Assembly: GCA_036320915.1 (NCBI GenBank)
Contig: JAXBDG010000001.1
Coordinates: 1,240,001 to 1,304,000, forward strand
Direction of reading: 5' to 3'
From: Linnemannia elongata
Taxonomy: Eukaryota; Mortierellomycota; Mortierellomycetes; Mortierellales; Mortierellaceae
Length of the DNA stretch: 64,000 bases
The position numbers and the translations under genes are program-made. Of the stretch, positions 40,744-52,170 are shown one piece after another (position 1 is the first letter of the stretch; each line of letters opens with the position of its first letter). The notes beneath the pieces are model-generated. The model did not search any database. It saw only the letters and a program-made list of their open reading frames with translations, and was not told the DNA's origin.

Positions 40744-42782
40744 ATGTTCAGAAACACAAACCCCTTTGACGAGATCGTCGGTACGTTCTACTTGCTCTTG
40801 GCCACTCTTTGTTTCTTTGACCCCTAGGCGTCCTACAGCACCGCAGCACATTGACACCTTAGGCCCACACTCCCCCATTCTTCATAATAGCCACTGCAAC
40901 GAGCGAAACGTTGACTTCAGAGGACTGGGACGTCATCCTCACTATCTGCGAAAAAGTCAACCGCGCCGGAGACAACTCGTAAGTCATTACAGGCTGAGGC
41001 TGACATGAACACTGCCCTGCAGAACAAAGCAACGCCAGGCTGACAAAACAAGCTGTTTTGCATCGACATAGAGGACGGGACTGCTTGGCAGCTATTCAGA
41101 AACGACTCACCAATAAGAATGCCAATGTGATTCTCTATTCTCTCACTGTAAGTGAACTTCCATCGGCAAACAAAATTCTTTATTCTTGGCGTTTTCGGAC
41201 GCACTTCGGCTTTACTCAAACTACAACTCGCTATCTTTCTTATTGCGTAGCTTTGCGAGTCTCTCGCCAAGAACTGTGGTCTGAAAGCACAGCGTGAGAT
41301 TTCCTCCCGCGCTTTTACTGCGTTACTTGTCAGGATCCTGAACGAAAAGGTACACGTTCCTTGACAAAAAAAAATTGACTCGCTAGGGGAAAAAAGCATT
41401 CACACCATAAAGCTCACACGATTTCATCATCGTTCTTGTTTTTTGGTTTATGTCTAGACCACCCACCCCGCCGTGCGACAGAGGATATTGGAACTCATTC
41501 AACAATGGGCGTTCGAGTTTCGTGCAGACCCATCCCTCGGTATCATGGACGAAACTTATCAGCAGCTGCGTTCTCAATCAAAGTTCAAGTTCCCATCACC
41601 TCAAAAGCCAAAGAAGGAGCTCAAGGTACATTGCAGGATTCAGCCAGTCAAGAAAGTGACTCGAACAAGGAAGATATATCAGCAACAATACCCATCATCT
41701 GATTGCATTTCTTTGGTTCATCATAGAGCGAGGCCGACAAGCGCAAGGAAGAAGAGGAGCTTCAGTTGGCGCTTGCACTTTCATTGTCCGCAAGCGAGCA
41801 TGCTGCTGAAAGAGTAAGTTGGTTGGAAAAACGCAGATGAGATGGTTCGCAGAACGAATCAACCAAGTGGGGGATATTGGATTTACCATTCGTCGTTTTC
41901 TGTGTATCTAGAAGTCAAGTTCGAGACCAGCACAGCATCCTGAAACCGAGGCTGCACCAGTCAAACGGGTGCGCGCACTTTACGATTTCGAGCCAACGGA
42001 GAGCGGAGAGCTTGGATTCCAAAAGGACGATGTTATTATTGTCCTGGCAACATCATACCAAGACTGGTGGAAGGGCGAGCTCTTTGGACGTCAGGGTATT
42101 TTTCCTGTCAACTATGTCGAAGAGATCAAGGAGGGCGAACCCACCACCAACGGAGGAGATGGAGAAGACGAGGCTCATGTTTTGCAGGAAGCCAAGAACA
42201 TTGACGGACTGATCCAGATGCTGCAAGGTGTTGATCCTCGACGAGACAACTTTTCAGATAATGATACCCTCCAGGTAAACAGGCTCATCCTTCTGGCATC
42301 TCTTTGCATCTGCTAATGCAAATGCTAAACAAGCCTAACATAGATATCACATTGAACTCATTTAGGACGCATACAATAATGTTCTGGGAATCCGACCCAA
42401 GTTGGTTGAGCTGATCAAGAAACACGGCGAGAAAAAGAACGAGATGATGCTTTTGAACGAGAAGCTGACACGGGCTCGGGCAACATATGAAAAGATGATG
42501 GAGCAGTCGATCGCAAAGTACAGTCATCAGGCCTACACCAACAACTACCAGTCTCAGCAACCTTACACGCCTGTGCAGTCATTCGCTCCTTCCCAGTACG
42601 GCCAAGATGGACAAGCTGGACCCAACTACTCTACTGCGCCCTACCAGCCGCAATACGCACCCACTCCTATTCAGGGCCAAGCACCAGCAGCTCCTTACCA
42701 GCAGGATTCACAGTACGCCCCCTACACTCCTCAATTGGCTCAGCAACAGCCAGTTCAGGCTCAGATTCAGCAGCAGCCTCCC

Positions 42783-42815
<33 letters not shown>

Positions 42816-43094
42816 TTTGATCAGGCCTATGCCCAACAGATCCCTCCTCAATCACAGGTTCCCGTCGACTATAGCCAGCAACCTCAGCAGCACTACCAGC
42901 AGCAATCTCAGCCCCCACAGCAACATCAGCAGCCATTGCCTCCTGTCCAAAACTTCCAGGGATACCAGCAGCAGCCTGTTCAGGGCAACGACTTTTCGAA
43001 CCAGCAGCAACAGCAACAACCCATTGCCTATGGACAGCAAACCAATGGATATGCTCCTCAACCTCAAGCTGCCGGAGTTCCTATGTATCAATAG
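40744..43094 (+). CDS. HSE1: ESCRT-0 subunit Hse1 (STAM homologue)
   Basis: Pairs with Vps27 on endosomes to bind ubiquitylated cargo and start multivesicular-body sorting. MFRNTNPFDEIV and a VHS domain (LTSEDWDVILTICEKVN, then CLAAIQKRLTNKNANVILYS, NILEL-like helices) come first. A ubiquitin-interacting motif EEELQLALALSLSASEHAAE follows, then an SH3 domain (VRALYDFEPTESGELGFQKD, DWWKGELFGRQGIFPVNYVE) and a GAT-like coiled coil (LIQMLQGVDPRRDNFSDNDT, PKLVELIKKHGEKKNEMM). The C-terminal 200 residues are Gln/Pro/Tyr-rich with a poly-Gln block from a CAG run at about 42788-42811. Order VHS-UIM-SH3-GAT-PQ tail matches fungal Hse1. Stop codons of this gene and its converging neighbour are 79 bp apart. 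Confidence 0.95.
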
Positions 43095-43173
43095 TCTTCG
43101 TCATTTTTTTGCGGCACATATTAAAAAACTATCAATGCAATTTTTGCCCTGAAGCTTTGTTTATTAGGCGCTA

Positions 43174-43890
43174 CTATGGAGTAGCTACGGCTATGGTTGT
43201 AGAACTGATTAATGGATCTTGAAGAAGATCAGTCATCTTTTGTATCCGCTTGTGAAAGTTGCTGGCCATGTCCGATTTACCCATATCCGTGTAGACTTGA
43301 CAAAGTTTGCGCCACGTTTGTATCAACTCTGCCGCAGCTTGATGATGTTCCTTTGTCGGTCCTGGAGACGAAGGCGTAGAAGTAGCAGTAATATCATTGG
43401 ATGATGAATCAGAGGACCCCGCCATCTTATTCCTCCGGTTGTAATTATTCCTGTTGGACTTTTGAGCGCGCCACGAAAAGGGTCCCGCAGCAGCATCCTG
43501 AAGAGTAGCAAGGCGTTGAAGACTGGCCTCTGCCTGGATCAAATCATTGGCCTGGATACAGCCGTCGGCTAGGGCCATCCAGGCATCGATTTTGAGGGCG
43601 TCGATTAGATTCCGTTGAGCGGGTGTCCAGGATGTGGTTGTGGTTGTGGAGGGGAGATTGTCGAGGAGTGAGCATGACTGGGCGAGTAGTGGGAGGGGGG
43701 ACTTGTTATTGTGGGAGTTTTCTTTTGCAAGTGCTGCGTGGATCTGGAGTTTTAGGAGTGTATCTGTGAAGAGCTGTTGTTGTGCCTCTTGGTCGCTTTG
43801 CGATGACATTGCCGTTGGTGTTTTTGAGGAGAAGTTGGTTGGTTGTTTGAGGGTTAGCTGTGGAGAAAAGGTGTGTGTGATTCTGTTCAA
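43174..43890 (-). CDS. Intronless hypothetical helical protein
   Basis: Not recognised. A single open frame of 238 aa, or 211 aa from the internal MSSQSDQEAQQQLF at 43809, which lacks the upstream Thr/Ser-rich leader and is the likelier start. It contains helices resembling tetratricopeptide units (LFTDTLLKLQIHAALAKEN, IDALKIDAWMALADGCIQA, LIQAEASLQRLATLQDAAAG, ELIQTWRKLCQVYTDMGKSD) separated by a basic Asn/Ser/Pro linker. The absence of introns is unusual beside its neighbours. It is divergent from ATP18 (160-240 bp) and convergent with HSE1 (79 bp between stops). The amino-acid composition is consistent with a real protein, but there is no family signature. Confidence 0.72.
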   Translation of the reverse strand: MNRITHTFSPQLTLKQPTNFSSKTPTAMSSQSDQEAQQQLFTDTLLKLQIHAALAKENSHNNKSPLPLLAQSCSLLDNLPSTTTTTSWTPAQRNLIDALKIDAWMALADGCIQANDLIQAEASLQRLATLQDAAAGPFSWRAQKSNRNNYNRRNKMAGSSDSSSNDITATSTPSSPGPTKEHHQAAAELIQTWRKLCQVYTDMGKSDMASNFHKRIQKMTDLLQDPLISSTTIAVATP

Positions 43891-44050
43891 AATTCCAAAG
43901 GAGCGGCAGTGAGTGGAAAATTATTAAGCGCATACGATCCAATAATTTCCGGTGACAAGTGTTTTTTCCCGGTCGCTCCCTTCCTTGTGATCGTGATGCA
44001 TTTCTGTTTCCAACATCACTCACTCTCTCCCCTCTACACAATACATCAAA

Positions 44051-44708
44051 ATGCGTGCCTGGTCTACTCCCTTCCTTCGCCCCATGGCTCCCTTCCTGGT
44101 CGGAGGTGCCGTCACCTTCTACCTCATCAACTCTGCCCAGGAGGCCGCTTTGAAGAGTACGTCCCTCCTCCTTTCTTTACCCGAATCTTTCAAGGATCAG
44201 TATCTCTTTGCCCGGTGCCTCCCGAGGACTGTTCACGATGAATAAAAACCGACATACCAGGGGAAAGCGACACAGGAAGCAGAGCACCGATATCCAGGAA
44301 CCAATATGACACAATTCCTTCTTTCTTCGCGGATAGAATTGAACTAATATTTTCGGTGTGCCTGGATAGCGTTCACATCGAGAATTGCGCCTGATACCAG
44401 CAACCCCATCAACATAGTCCTATCAAATTGCCATCATAAACCACGACCACCATCATAAATGAACGGGAAGAATGCGAGGCTAACAGAGTCATAACTCCAA
44501 TTTCTATCATTCAACTACCATCTAGGCGAGCCCTTCAAGAGCGATCCCCGCAACCCCAACTGTAAGACGCCTTGATGTTTCTCTAGAGCGATCTGTCTTG
44601 ACGATATGCGTCAACAATGAATTTTTGACAACACTTTTTCCTAACAACACTGCCCTTTTTTTTGCCTGCCATCGAATAGTCACCGGCAAGAAGGAGGAGA
44701 AGCACTAA
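44051..44708 (+). CDS. ATP18: Mitochondrial ATP synthase subunit j (i/j)
   Basis: Small membrane subunit of the F0 sector, involved in dimer stability. Exons 44051-44156, 44526-44561 and 44680-44708 encode 56 aa, the expected size. The N-terminal RAWSTPFLRPMAPFLVGG matches the family's W/Y-PTPI-RPMWPF pattern. A single membrane helix (VGGAVTFYLINSAQEAAL) and the conserved FKSDPRNPN block across the exon 2 junction follow, with a charged end, TGKKEEKH. A frame that reads past the first donor is longer but lacks the DPRNP motif and was rejected. Two introns of 369 and 118 bp in a 56-codon gene are notable. Confidence 0.93.
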
Positions 44709-45516
44709 ATTGCAGGATATCTCATAAGGATCAGTTCTCCCAGGAACAGGATAGACAGCTAACCAATCGTCATATACAACAGCTTCATTTGAAGAACCTT
44801 ACCAGCGAGGAACAGGTGTAACTTCAGCTCTCCTAGCCTTACAGCAACACGGACAGACGGACTACCCACCTACTTTTTCACCGACGGTCTTTTTCAAAGA
44901 AGTCAACCACCCCATTAAAAATCAATTACCTACAATTACTTGCAACTCACGTCGGGACTTGGGCAAAGACAGATATGATCAGAACTGTTGTGCGGAGTGT
45001 GTGGTGTGTGCGGTGTGGGTCTGTGGCCCCCCCCCCCCCCTTGATTTTTTTTTGTGTTGCCACCAATTTCAGGGAGATCCATTGCAAGAGCTAACAATTC
45101 CTGCAACATGCACGATGCAAGGTGTCAGCCCTTATACGATAAGTGGCGAATATGCAGGCAGCAATCGGGGAACACAAACACATACATATCAAATCGGGAT
45201 AAGGAGGAAGGAAAATGATAATGCGGTCTTTTATTACAAGTGTGTGTGTTGTTACAGTGCTTGATGAGGTGTTTGATGCTAATAAAAAGGCCTACAATGG
45301 AGTAGAGTGCAAAACTGAGTGAGGAGGTATGATCATGAGGTGTGGGAAAGGGTTTCTAAGAAGAAGGAAGGTATGGTTCAGGAACGGATATAGGCAAAGC
45401 GCACCGCCTGCCCCAAAAAATAGTCGCGCCCAAAAAAAATTATATCCTATGATCGAGAACACGCATCGCGGAGATGCCGAAAAGAGAGATTGAGGCATTT
45501 TTTTTTTTTTTTTTTT
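44709..45516. other. Convergent 3' region ATP18 and cyclin gene
   Basis: These 808 bp lie between facing stop codons. They include a C12 run (45028-45039) followed by T8, and a 21-bp T-run (45498-45518) abutting the cyclin stop. Open frames are short and unstructured. I see no gene. Confidence 0.45.
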
Positions 45517-46566
45517 TTACGCGGCGACGGCAGGTCTTGACGCGGTGTTGAGGATATCCAAGCCTTGGAGCTCCTTTTGGTGGCATTGGATAAACTGAGC
45601 AACGTCCTCCTCGGTGACGAACAGGCTGTACTTGAGAAGTCCAAGGAAAGATCGCTCCATGGTATTGATGTCCTTGAGGGTATATAGACCATTGGTGATT
45701 CTTGAGAAGAGGCGGTTCAGACCTACACAGTCTTCGTCCAAGAACTATTTTTTGTAGGTACGATTGAAAAGAGAAGAGACTTTGTTAGTCAATTGATAGA
45801 GCGAGATGGATAGGAGGATAAACAACGGATAATCAATTGTGATGGAAGGTCCATTGGCAGGGTCTGGACAGGACAAGGCATGACCGGACAAGCTGACATT
45901 GTACCGATCGATGGATACATGCACATGGACGGAGATGTGTTCAAGCAAGGGCTGTTTTCAATTTCCTACTCCATCCCTCTACTGTCACAGCTACGCCGGA
46001 TGGGAGTGGATAGCATTGAGTTGAAATGAAGTAGTCATTGAGTTTTTGTCTTATATAGGGCGTAGCCCATCTCCAATACTCTTTACACCTTGTCCGTTTC
46101 GTCCGTCCATCCGTCCGCCCCGACATCAGAGGATCGTTCACCCCCTGCCCTACACGGCAGCACGGCTACACTCCCCCTTTTCCACTTTTTCAGTTTTAAG
46201 TTTTATGAACTCCATGATCCCATTTTCATTCCCAGCCTCAATCCCATCCAATCCCATAGACCAAACACACAATAACAACAGCATGAGATGCGATTGACTA
46301 AGTACATTGGTACTTTTAAAGTGCCGTTTGTCGTTGTCATCGATTGTTCACTCTCAAACCAAAAAAAACAGAGTATCTAGTGAGCCAATTGCCATGTGTT
46401 GCGCCAATACCAACCAGCCCAACCTAGCCAGCCCGCAGCTCCTGTTTTCTTGTCATGAGCTGCTTGTTCATGATGTTGTTGAGAGCTCACTTATTAACAC
46501 TTCTTATAGTATTCATTTTTGTAACAAAAAACCACATCCGACTCTATTCCTCGACCTCTCTTACAC

Positions 46567-46613
<47 letters not shown>

Positions 46614-48688
46614 CATGCATCTCAATTGCCCAACAAACAATAGGCAATAGTTGATAATGGTAGCAAATCACTCATCCACCATCGACCATGTCCTTCGATC
46701 TTGTTATTCAATTCCATCCCGCAACTTTTTTGGAGCGATCGGTCTTCCAATCACACCTTTCCAGATTTCATGTCCTCTCCCCTTACTCCTTGCATCCATT
46801 CATTCATTTTTGTTTTTTGTAGCAACTAGCAAGTTATTACAAAGAGCATTCAACCCCCACCCCCCTTCCCCCTTCCTCCGCGATTGATTACACATACACA
46901 CCCCCTTTTTTTCCCTACCACTCCATAAACCTATGGATTATGGATGGGATGGTTGGAGGGAGAGGGGGGTACGAGGATCTACATCTCATGTAGTTCTTTC
47001 CCTTGCATTCAATTCCGTAATTGCAACAAATTACCTTCTTGACGACGAGCAAGGCCGACAACATGATCTTGAAGGGCGTGTCTGGATCGCCTCGGGCCAT
47101 GCTACTCAAGACCTTCTTGAGTCGATCCACGTAGATGAGCGAAATCACCAGAGCCAATTCAGTCACTGCCGCCTGGACGCAGATGTTTCTCAAAAAGTGG
47201 ATCAGCCCCTGCTGGTTGGCGTCCTCGGCGGAGGAAGAGAGTTGGAAGCATTTCTGGCGGTGGAGTTGTTGTTGTTCGAGGAGGGCTTTTGTCGTCGTTT
47301 CCGAGGAATTAGTTGTAGGTATTGAGGGTGTCATTGTTGCTGTTGTTGTTGTTGTTGTCGTTGTTGTAGTAGTAGTTGATGTCAGGTCGTTGTTGTCATT
47401 GGAGGAGGATAATAATAAAAGTGAGCTTGTGAGGAATGTAGGCGTCCTCGGAGGACATTGGAGGACGGAAAGGACCGATCCGGCGGCAAGAGCTAATAGT
47501 ACAGTCCAGAGTTAAAAAAAATGAACACACGGAAATGAATACTTGCTTATGAATACCACATGGTCTGATTTTGTACCTCATGCCCTGTTTTCATTTTATT
47601 CTTATTGTCTTTTTTTTTTTTTTTTTTTTTTTTTTTTCTCGGATATCGGATGTCATGGACATGAAGGGACAGAGGAGCATGCCATCATAAAACGAGATAT
47701 GGACATCAATCGTGTGGCAGAGAAGAAAAGAAATGAAAAGAATGGGATCAGGCGGGAGGAGGGAGGAGGGAGAATCAATTAAAAGAAAAAATGACCCATC
47801 GCTCCGCTTGGCACATCACACGCAGGCAGTTGTACACAATAAAGAATTGTAACAATAGCCCAAATGATGCCAAGAGGATCCAACAGCGCCGAGATGGAAA
47901 CAAAACAAAGGAGGTGGTGGGTGGTGGTAATGAAAATAAAAAAAGATCAAGGATTGACAATGCGGGGGAGAGATGAACGAGGGGGGGAGAGGCAGTAAGA
48001 GTATCATCATTAGGGAACGAGCGTGAACCGCGTGTCGTGTCTGGGCTAGTGCCAACCTGTCAGCCAGTCATCGCTTCGCTTCCTTACACCACGATACATA
48101 CAACAATAGAAAAAAGGAGAAAAAACGGCCAAAGGCGATACGGTGCAAGTACTCACGCACAACCCAACAAACAACCGTGCTATGACCGAGAAAGACTTGA
48201 GGTGAGAAAACTAGACTTGTCCGTGTGTCCCCCTTTTTTTTGTTGGTTTGTTATGTGCAACCAAGTAATATATACACACGACAAAGAGAGTGACGATGCG
48301 CATAATAGTTTTGTCAAGCATGATGAGGAGGACGTTTGTGATAGATAACAAACCTCCGAAGTAGAAGGCTAAAAACCGCTCCTCTATCCCTACGCCCGCC
48401 CGGGTTGACTTCCCCACCTTCATCGTCGTCACACGCCCACAGTCAATTTTTCAGGCACCCGTTCTTATCTTCCGGAAGGTTAGAAGATGAAAAAAAAAAC
48501 ATCATCACACCCCTTCGTCACCCCCGTCTGTCTCTCGATTATGGAGTAGAAAAAAGGGAAAGTAGAGAACCAAATGAAGCGAGAGAGAGGGAGGCCTTAC
48601 AGAGTAGTGCCTCGGGACATGGGGCACATTTCTCGGGTAGATCAGAGTTTGAAGCTGGTTCTACTACCATCTTAGGATATGATGCCAT
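45517..48688 (-). CDS. Cyclin-domain protein, Pho80/Pcl-like
   Basis: Likely regulatory subunit of a cyclin-dependent kinase. Exon 1 (ATG at 48688) encodes MASYPKMVVEPASNSDLPEK and CAPCPEALL. Exon 2 (to about 47028) encodes SLAAGSVLSVL, a poly-Thr tract, LLEQQQLHRQKCFQ and the start of the cyclin box: FLRNICVQAAVTELALVIS, LIYVDRLKKVLSSMARGD, TPFKIMLSALLVVKK. Exon 3 (45745 down) completes it with FLDEDCVGLNRLFSRITNG and MERSFLGLLKYSLFVTEEDV. The joined ALLVVKKFLDED segment is the canonical cyclin helix-3 pattern. The two introns are about 1.1 and 1.28 kb, three to ten times longer than others here. Exon 1 is inferred from frame and splice sites and is less certain than the cyclin box. The assignment to the Pho80/Pcl branch is by resemblance only. 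Confidence 0.78.
46570..46611. repeat. CT microsatellite in the long cyclin intron
   Basis: A perfect CT repeat of about 42 bp in the second intron of the cyclin gene. On the transcribed strand it reads GA, so it is not a polypyrimidine tract for that gene. Confidence 0.85.
47610..47637. repeat. T28 tract in the first cyclin intron
   Basis: A 28-bp T run, A-rich on the strand transcribed for the cyclin gene. It is one of about ten homopolymer runs longer than 20 bp in the window, all outside coding exons. Confidence 0.85.
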
Positions 48689-49084
48689 GTTGCGTTGAAT
48701 TAGGATGTTCTGGTTGTTGATAGTTGGGTGGGGACGAGGATCGGTTTGTTGTTGTTTGTTTGTGGAACAGTCGATTAGGGCTTGCAGGTTGGGGAGTAGA
48801 GAGAGAATAGGAAGGCAATTAAAAAAGGGGAAGGAAGGGAGAATGAGGGAAGGATTGATTTTTTTTGTTGTGTGTTGAAGAAAAGAATAGTGCAGTAGAG
48901 GTGAAACGGCAGTGGAGGGAAGGAAGGACGAAAGGAGATAAAATGGAGGAAAAGTGGAGTATGAAGGGTATGAATGTTGAATAATGGAGGGTGAAGAGTA
49001 AAGGTATTAGTGTGATGAAGGAAAGAGAATGGGCGAAATGGGAATGAAGGAAGTAGATATAAATGAAGGAAGAGCAAAAGGAAG

Positions 49085-49132
<48 letters not shown>

Positions 49133-49456
49133 TAAGGGAAGAGAGAAGAAGATCAATTCATTTGAAAGATTACTTTGATATCCTCTCTGTCGGAGAGAGG
49201 GACGAAAAAAGGGATTGCACCCTTGTTTGAGGTGTGAGGTTGCTCACCATGTCACAAACACCATCAAAAAAAAAAAAAAAAAAAAAAAAAATACGCTACA
49301 AACAAGAGCAAGGGATACAATTACATGGCAGTATGCTTGCTGATTACTACCTTCTCAAGTCCTCCCTCTTCCCTCTTTCTCTCGTCACTCTCAGTCGTAT
49401 CGCCACTCCCTTCATCACCCCATCCCATTCCCATGGCATCCTGGGACACTCAACAA

Positions 49457-49494
<38 letters not shown>

Positions 49495-50662
49495 TTTCTT
49501 ATTGGAAAAACGGAGTAATTGACATAACCTGGATGCTGATTGGTCCATTTCCCATTTTTGTTTCCCTTGGCCTTGGAGTAGGTGCAGACAGGGCAAGGAA
49601 AATCATAGCGAAAAAGGAATTGCGTGGCACGTTCTGCTTTTGCATTTTCTTTTCCATGTCCATTTCCTCCCCTCCTCCTCCTTCTTCTCGTACTCCACCT
49701 CCATCTCCCAGCCCCCTGCCCTCGCTTCTACCTCGCCTCCAAGCCCCCTTACCCTGTTCGCTTTGTCACATCCATCAAGGGTCTGTGTGTGGTTTGAGCT
49801 GAAAAAAAAAAGAAGAGATGTAGAAGGGGTAAAAAAAGACAAGCAGGACTGAGAAATAATGGGGAAGAGGAAAAACTGAAAGAATGATTTTTCGTGTGAA
49901 TGTCCTTTCCTCCTTCCTTCTTTGCAATTTTCTATCCTGTTTTATTCTTTGTCTGCGTACAATTGAATGAGTGGAAATAGGATCGACGTGGACGAGCGAG
50001 AAAAGATAGGAGTGTCAAAGGAGAGGGAAGGAGAAAGGCGAGCGAAGAGAGAACCAATGCCCATTCAGATCACGTCTATGGTCCTGTTCCTACTGCGACG
50101 AGTAACTAAGACAAAGATAAGCGAAAAGGAATCTGGCTATCACTTGGATCGACGTTAGTGTAATTTGAACAAAAGTACCAATGAGGTGAGATGCTTCTGT
50201 TGTCCTACATTCGAGTAGGCATTGATAAAAAAAGGGGGGATCCGCATAGCATGTTCGGTGCATGTTTTTTTTCTTCCTTTTTTCCGCGGCGCTTTTGTTA
50301 CTTTGATCAATGGCATGAATGGAACGCAAAGCAAAACGAATCCAAACAAAATTATCCCACGATGTGCCCTGCAGGGCTGGAAAAAAAAGGAGTGTTGCAG
50401 GAATAGCATTATCACCTGGGAGCGTATGTCTCCGATAGAACATGAAGCAAACGACTTTGCAAAAGGCAGAATTTATTTTATTTATTTTGGGTGTTTTGGT
50501 CCTAGCGGGCAGTGGTGGCAGTGGTGCTGGTCAAGGGACCCTGACCCTCAGTTTCGGCAAAACACCTTTTTGAAGTAGGGATGGTTGCATTGTCGACGGA
50601 GAAATGGTTTCCAAAAGGGGCGAAATTAAAAATCTATCTTGAGTAGATAAGAGACACGGTGT
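48689..50662. other. 2-kb spacer between cyclin start and NAS6 stop
   Basis: The part next to the cyclin gene (48770-49140) is purine-rich on the plus strand, ending in a GA microsatellite (49087-49128); on the cyclin coding strand this is a CT-rich leader. An A26 tract (49266-49291) and a T31 tract (49462-49492) follow only 170 bp apart and could form a long A:T stem. From 49500 to 50660 I see only short unstructured frames. Confidence 0.5.
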
Positions 50663-51888
50663 CTATGCCCCGTAGCCATGACGCTTAAGGAAAGCCTTGA
50701 GGTTCTCGCTGCAATAGTCGAATGGAGTCTGACCCTCGCCGTTCTGTCTATCAAGATCCCCACCTGCCTCCAGCAACGCCAACGCCGTCTCGCCATGCTC
50801 GTCCTGGCATGCCAAATGCCTACATCAACGACGCGTATCAAACAAGTGTGTGTTAATTGGAACCGAGATTGTTCTTGGAGGTAAGCTCAACGGAAAGAGA
50901 CTGAAGAGAAAAACGATACTTACAAGGGTGTGTTGCGCACACTGTCTGGGGTGTTGACCCGGGATCCCTTCTCGATCAAGAGCTTTGTCAACGGCGTGTA
51001 TCCGCGCACTGCCGCGCGATGGCTATCTCATCCAATTGGGAACAGAAACGCGTATTTGATTGTGTTAGCACTCACTCACCGTCTGCCTTAAAAACATTTT
51101 GAAAACAGAAAGAAGGTATGTTACATACAGAGGTGTTTGCTTGTTATCGTCATCCAGCTTGGGATCAGCACCTTCGTCGAGAAGGATCCGAGCCACATCC
51201 AAATGGTTCTTGGAAGATGCGTAGTGCCTTTCACAAAGTAATCGAGTACAAAGTCAATCGAGTTTGTTCGGTACATCCATGAACCAAATTTCAAAACATG
51301 TGGTCATTCATGTCTTACTTACAGTGGCGTGGTACCGGTTTCTGTCTTTGCGTTGGCATTAGCACCCTTGCTCAAGAGTAGAGTCGTGATCTCGACGTTA
51401 CCAACGGAAGCTACATAGCATCAGTCGAAAGAGGCATAGTATGAGCAACTGTTTCAGAATGAGCTATTGATATTGGCGCCAGGGGATCATAGGGCCTGAT
51501 GTTCCTACCTGCAATGTGAAGCGGGGTCCACCCAGACTAGAACACAAGCAACATTTTGTCAGTAAAACAGAAATCGGTGTCAGCCATTCAATGCGTGCAT
51601 CGCGCTCACTCACCTCGTCCTGTTCATTCACAGGTGCGCCCAACTGGATCAAGTACTCGACAATATCCAATCGCTTGCCAGACACTATTAAGAGTATCGA
51701 CGAATGATTATCAGAAACTTGCAATGCCATCACTGTTACTCCGATATTCCGATAAAATTCCACTTACCAGCCCAGTGCAAAGGCTGTCTTTCGTCCTCGT
51801 CCTTGCTGATGAGGGAAGCCTTATCCTGCTCGAGCAATTGCTTAACCAATCCAAACTGGTCCTCCAATGCTGCTGTGTGGATCGACAT
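50663..51888 (-). CDS. NAS6: Proteasome assembly chaperone Nas6/gankyrin (PSMD10)
   Basis: Ankyrin-repeat protein that binds the C-terminal domain of Rpt3 during assembly of the 19S regulatory particle. ATG at 51888 opens MSIHTAALEDQFGLVKQLLE. Six to seven ankyrin repeats follow, split one per exon or so: RQPLHWAVSGKRLDIVEYLI, GWTPLHIASSVGNVEITTLL, GTTPLHYASSKNHLDVARIL, KQTPLHRAAVRGYTPLTKLL, NTPLHLACQDEHGETALALL and GQTPFDYCSENLKAFLKRHG. The short protein made entirely of ankyrin repeats, starting directly in a repeat, matches gankyrin. It is divergent from the eIF4E-binder candidate (282 bp). Other small ankyrin proteins remain possible, but order and length favour Nas6. Confidence 0.88.
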
Positions 51889-52170
51889 GTTTGTGTTCTG
51901 CGTGACGATTGTTGTTGAGTGCGAATGTGATGTGATGGTGTTTTCTTTCGTTTGAGAACTTGGTTGATTTGTTACAGCCCGATGGAGGTGAGTGTTGTGC
52001 GAAATGAATGAGTGTGTGCGTGTGTGCGCACAATAACAGAGCCGAGCGTTACTGAACGCGTGGCGCCCATGTGACTGTCCTCGAATCTTTTGCCACCATC
52101 TTCTATTTCGCTGTTCTGAAGCTGTTCTTTGCTTCTTCTTTCTGCTGTAGACCCTTCTTGCTTTCTGTCG

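Noticed and set aside
44051..44245. 64-codon read-through frame of ATP18
   Set aside because: It runs through a clear splice donor and lacks the conserved DPRNP block, which is recovered by splicing to 44526.
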